A stretch of 55,985 bases of DNA from Kalaharituber pfeilii (lineage: Eukaryota; Ascomycota; Pezizomycetes; Pezizales; Pezizaceae). The position numbers and the translations under genes were made by a program. Shown piece after piece: positions 52,977 through 55,985 of the stretch (positions are counted from its first letter, which is position 1; each line of letters starts with the position of its first letter). The stretch lies in the NCBI GenBank assembly GCA_015179045.1, contig WHUZ01000167.1, forward strand, positions 1-55,985, given 5' to 3'. Below the pieces are notes generated by a model. It saw only the letters and a program-made list of their open reading frames with translations. It searched no databases and was not told the origin of the DNA.

Positions 52977-53445
52977 GGTACATTGAGGGCCTCTTCCTCA
53001 TTGATGGTATCAACAAGGGGGTAAAAGCTGTAGTTGGCGAAGAACGGTGAGGTCTTGGTGGAGCTATATTGTGTTACGGGCGTGAGGTGCTCGGCTCCAG
53101 TGGGCGCTGGAAGGGACCGGATATTATGGCTACGGTGGGGAAAACGGTGGTGCTGGCGTCGTCCCAGAAGTGTGAATACGGTGGGTCGGAATGGCTACGG
53201 AGGTGTATACGGCGGACCGGAAGGGCAGCTACTCAGCGGGGAGCACACAGCGGAGCGGAGCGATTCACGGGCATATTGAAGGAACGACAGGTTTAGAGTT
53301 ATAGAGAAACTTAGGACACCGCTTGTGTCTTGATTCTTCTAACTATGGTATCACCAGCTGGCGCTTATATAAACTTCAGCGCAGCCATACATGAGGAGTC
53401 AACAAAAGAATAATTGGCTGGCCCCGCGGCGATTCCTTATCAATG
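52977..53445 (-). other. Inverted segment: element C integrase piece plus second half of B4 3' LTR
   Basis: Read on the minus strand, 53445-53072 is the remainder of the B4 3' LTR ending CACGCCCGTAACA. It is followed by CAATA (target duplication, one mismatch to CAACA) and then an integrase frame STKTSPFFANYSFYP...DTINEEEALNVP (53066-52977). That frame is the continuation of element C integrase from 46938. So a 469-bp piece spanning the element/host junction has been flipped. Confidence 0.9.
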
Positions 53446-54020
53446 TCTCGGGAGAACTCATAGGAGAATGGAAATGGATTCACAAGAAACTGAACAAATC
53501 AATCAAACGAGTAGCTAAGTGGTATGACCAATATCATGCCCAATAGCCAAACTTCAAGGAAGGAGACAAAGTCATGCTTAATGCCAACAACATTCTGACC
53601 AAAAGACCTTCCAAGAAAGTCAACGCTAAGTTGCTCGGACCCTTCACTATCGAAAAAGCAATAGGCAAATGTTCCTTCAAGCTTAAGTTACCATACAACT
53701 TGAAGATACACCCTGTCTTTCACGTTTCACTGCTCGAACCATTCAAAACATCCACTCTCAACCCTCTACCCGACCAACTATCCCCACTAATGCAAGAAGG
53801 CGAGGAAGAATACTTCATAGCCTCCATCACCAACGTACCATAGAATAGTACCAAGAAGACACTATAGTACCTTGTGCAGTGGGAAGGTTATGGGCCCGAG
53901 AAGGCAACATGGGAAAGCCTATGCGAACTATTGATGGATGATGGATCACCAGTGGACGCACTTAAAGAATTCCGCAAACAATACTCTGATAAAGAAAAAC
54001 AAGCCGAATCAGGTCAATGA
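53446..54020 (+). pseudogene. Element C integrase C-terminus and chromodomain
   Basis: The frame resumes with GEWKWIHKKLNKSIKRVAKWYD, then NFKEGDKVMLNANNILTKRP, KLLGPFTIEKAIG, and NLKIHPVFHVSLLEP. A chromodomain follows (YLVQWEGYGPEKATWESLCEL, LKEFRKQYSD). Stops lie before NFKEGD and before YLVQW. The integrase C-terminus and chromodomain are thought to help target integration. The junction with the inverted segment upstream lost a few bases. Confidence 0.85.
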
Positions 54021-54403
54021 GGAAGAAAGAGAAAGAGAAGTTAGAAATGCAGTCAAGTTACCGACCTAACCTATGAACTTAAGTTTGTATAGTGTTAATA
54101 CTTATCCTAGATACAAGCCAAGGTATCAAACGGAAAAGTGTTCAAGGGGTCAAGACACTATCAATATAGTAGTATGTCTTATGATAAATAGGTAAAGCTC
54201 TTACCAACTACCTTCAACGTTAAAGACTAAGTAGAGGCACAGCCTATAGTTAGAATATCACGGAATATTACAATGAGTACGATCATGGCAATTAAGTTGC
54301 TAAGGTCAAGGTAAGAGATCCACTAAGGCTAAGCTGTATGGCTTATATTCCTTTAAGAAATTAAAGAGTAATAGCTAACAGGTACTCGGGACGTGTGCTC
54401 TAA
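54021..54403. other. 3' untranslated region of element C
   Basis: No coding potential seen; ends at the purine tract before the 3' LTR. Confidence 0.55.
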
Positions 54404-54415
54404 GAAGGAGAGTAC
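54404..54415 (+). other. Polypurine tract of element C
   Basis: AGAAGGAGAGTAC-type purine run directly before the TGTTACAGGC start of the 3' LTR. Confidence 0.7.
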
Positions 54416-55053
54416 TGTTACAGGCATAATTGTTCTCATGCTATAACACCGTCTTGTTTAAGTGTTGTCAAAAGGTACTACTAACTATAAAGCCTACCAG
54501 TCGGAAGTTTAGCTAACTCGATACTAGTCAGGTCTGTGGTAGTGGAACTTCTTTGTTTAAGAAGTAAGTAACTACTAAGATTAGCAATCCTCGTTACTAA
54601 CTCTTCCTACAGCTCCTGTTGTACTTTTCGTTGTACGATAACCTTTTCTTATTTTCTTATTTCATTGATCTTTACATAGGGATCGGAGTTATGATGGTAT
54701 TTTTAGATAGAGGCTTGCATTAGAGGTTTCAAGATCTCGTATTTGTTGTTCTAGAATTCATTGTGAGGGTTGGTCAAAAAGAAAGGCTGTCACTTGACTT
54801 TTTTCAGGGTCTGGCTTGATCCCCAGAATCCGTTCAAGCTGAATTTGTTAACAGCTTTGAAGAACTACATTTTATATAAATAGAAGCCTGACCCACTGGA
54901 GTTAGAAGGGCAAGGACCCGGAACTCAACCCTAGCAAATATAAAGCTTTCTTACTACCTTAACTACTTTATTTTCTATGACTTATATTTAATTATACTTC
55001 ACGTTGCACTTAGTTATTTACTAAATGGCTTACCCCCAACGTACCCTGTAACA
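54416..55053 (+). repeat. 3' LTR of gypsy element C
   Basis: 638 bp, TGTTACAGGC to CCCTGTAACA, followed by the target duplication TATTC (55054-55058). It differs from the 5' LTR by scattered substitutions. Confidence 0.93.
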
Positions 55054-55058
55054 TATTC

Positions 55059-55985
55059 GGCTATTTGCTAATATTTTTCGGTATAGTATTCTTTGTGCAG
55101 AAGCTCCTCACTTGACCTGCTTTCTATTATAGCTAATAAGGATAATAAACTATACTTCTCCAGGTATTCATACTCTTTTTCCAAGACACTAACTCTCTGC
55201 AAGCAGTATAAGTCCTGATCAATAATCTCCTCTACCTGATCAGGCTCATCTTCAGAATCGATTGGACCATTTCTCTTACGGGATAAACTATCAGGACTAG
55301 AATGTTTGCTTCCTGATACATGCTTGACTTCGAAATCGCATAACCAGATCTATGCCAACCAACGACTAACAAGAGCTCTAGGCAAATCAAATGCAGGTTG
55401 GTTCAGCTGGTAAACCAAAGTTTGAGTATCTACTTCAACAACGAAGCGAATCCCATAGAGGTAGGACTTCAATTTCTGCAGCACTTTTAACATTCCTCTA
55501 TATTCTAGTTTTCCTACATCATATTTTCTTTTCGCCGCATTCTATAGGATGCTTTCATGTTTTAATGGATAGCATTTTTTGAGATTTTCCTCTTCCTCCT
55601 ACTGTAGAATTGCACCCCATCCAGTCTGGCAAGCATTAACAGACAAAACAATTGCTCCAGTACTGGTATAGTCTAATGGCTGTAGTGCAGGCGCAGTTGT
55701 TAATGCTTGCTTTAGGTCATCTATTGCCTTTTGCTATTTGTCTCACCAAAAGAAGTCAACTATCTTGCCACCTTTTCCTTTGTGCATCAGACGGAAGATT
55801 GGCTCAACTTGAGCGGCAAAGTCCTTAATCTATATTCTATAGTATACACATACTCCCATAAAAGCTCTTGCATCATATAAGTCGATGCATAGTTTCCAAT
55901 TGACAATTGTGCTGACTTTCTTATCATCGGGGTGTCTTCCATGCTTACTATAGATGTAAGCTACAATTTTTGACGCTGGATCTAA
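55059..55985 (-). pseudogene. Element D reverse transcriptase and RNase H relic (runs off the window)
   Basis: The minus strand starts in the RT thumb (KIVAYIYSKHGRHPDDKKV, DARAFMGVCVYYR, KDFAAQVEPIFRLMHKG). It continues into RNase H (LSVNACQTGWGAILQ, where the catalytic Asp has become Asn), then weaker sequence to EYYTEKY...QIAEY at the target duplication TATTC. Reading on across element C gives the integrase at 40388-39186 in frame. Many stops. The upstream part of Pol and Gag lies beyond the window. Confidence 0.82.

Noticed and set aside
54416..55053. Solo LTR interpretation
   Set aside because: It pairs with 40394-41031 around a full gag-pol with a shared TATTC duplication, so it is the 3' LTR of element C.

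Overview
The window looks like a transposon-rich segment of a filamentous fungus, most likely a Pezizomycotina ascomycete. The reasons are short (46-54 nt) spliceosomal introns with fungal branch sites, chromodomain-bearing Ty3/gypsy polyproteins, LINE fragments ending in an RNase H domain, and long AT-rich tracts of the kind left by repeat-induced point mutation. I cannot fix the species. There are no tRNA, rRNA or CRISPR features that I can support.

Layout. 1-11870: one minus-strand Ty3/gypsy element (A), cut by a 1.6-kb LINE, a 67-bp micro-retroposon, a solo LTR, a hAT-like MITE, a second LINE inside its 5' LTR, and an undefined 2.3-kb block near gag that holds four micro-retroposons. 11871-14150: an AT-rich old repeat carrying two solo LTRs with clean 5-bp target duplications. 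14150-16030: an LTR-like remnant with a minisatellite, a pogo-like terminus and another micro-retroposon. 16031-20746: the only convincing host-type genes, two P-loop GTPases of one family plus a decayed third copy. 20747-26862: LINE tails and fragments and a decayed minus-strand gypsy element (E) with one LTR. 26863-30326: AT-rich DNA with solo LTRs and micro-retroposons. 30332-36190: a complete but decayed chromodomain gypsy element (B3) with target duplication TTAGG. 36196-55985: a Russian doll. Minus-strand gypsy element D is split by plus-strand gypsy element C (target duplication TATTC). C is itself split by an 845-bp TA-flanked foldback element, a 659-bp TRIM (miniature LTR retrotransposon) and a second B-type element whose 3' LTR junction has been inverted.

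What stands out. First, at least ten tiny retroposed units (about 30-45 nt plus poly(A), several with perfect 9-15 bp target duplications) start at nearly the same place, and one of the two types carries a hairpin with covarying base pairs. Second, three LTR families (B/E, C and the TRIM) lack a visible TGG-type tRNA primer site. Each has a post-LTR sequence complementary to an 8-10 nt site downstream of its own TATA box, as in Tf1-type self-priming. Third, the two GTPases share one G-domain signature but end in different putative membrane anchors: a hydrophobic helix in one and a CaaX box in the other.

Most coding sequence here is broken retrotransposon. Frames, stops and insertion boundaries were read by eye, so ends without a target duplication are approximate.
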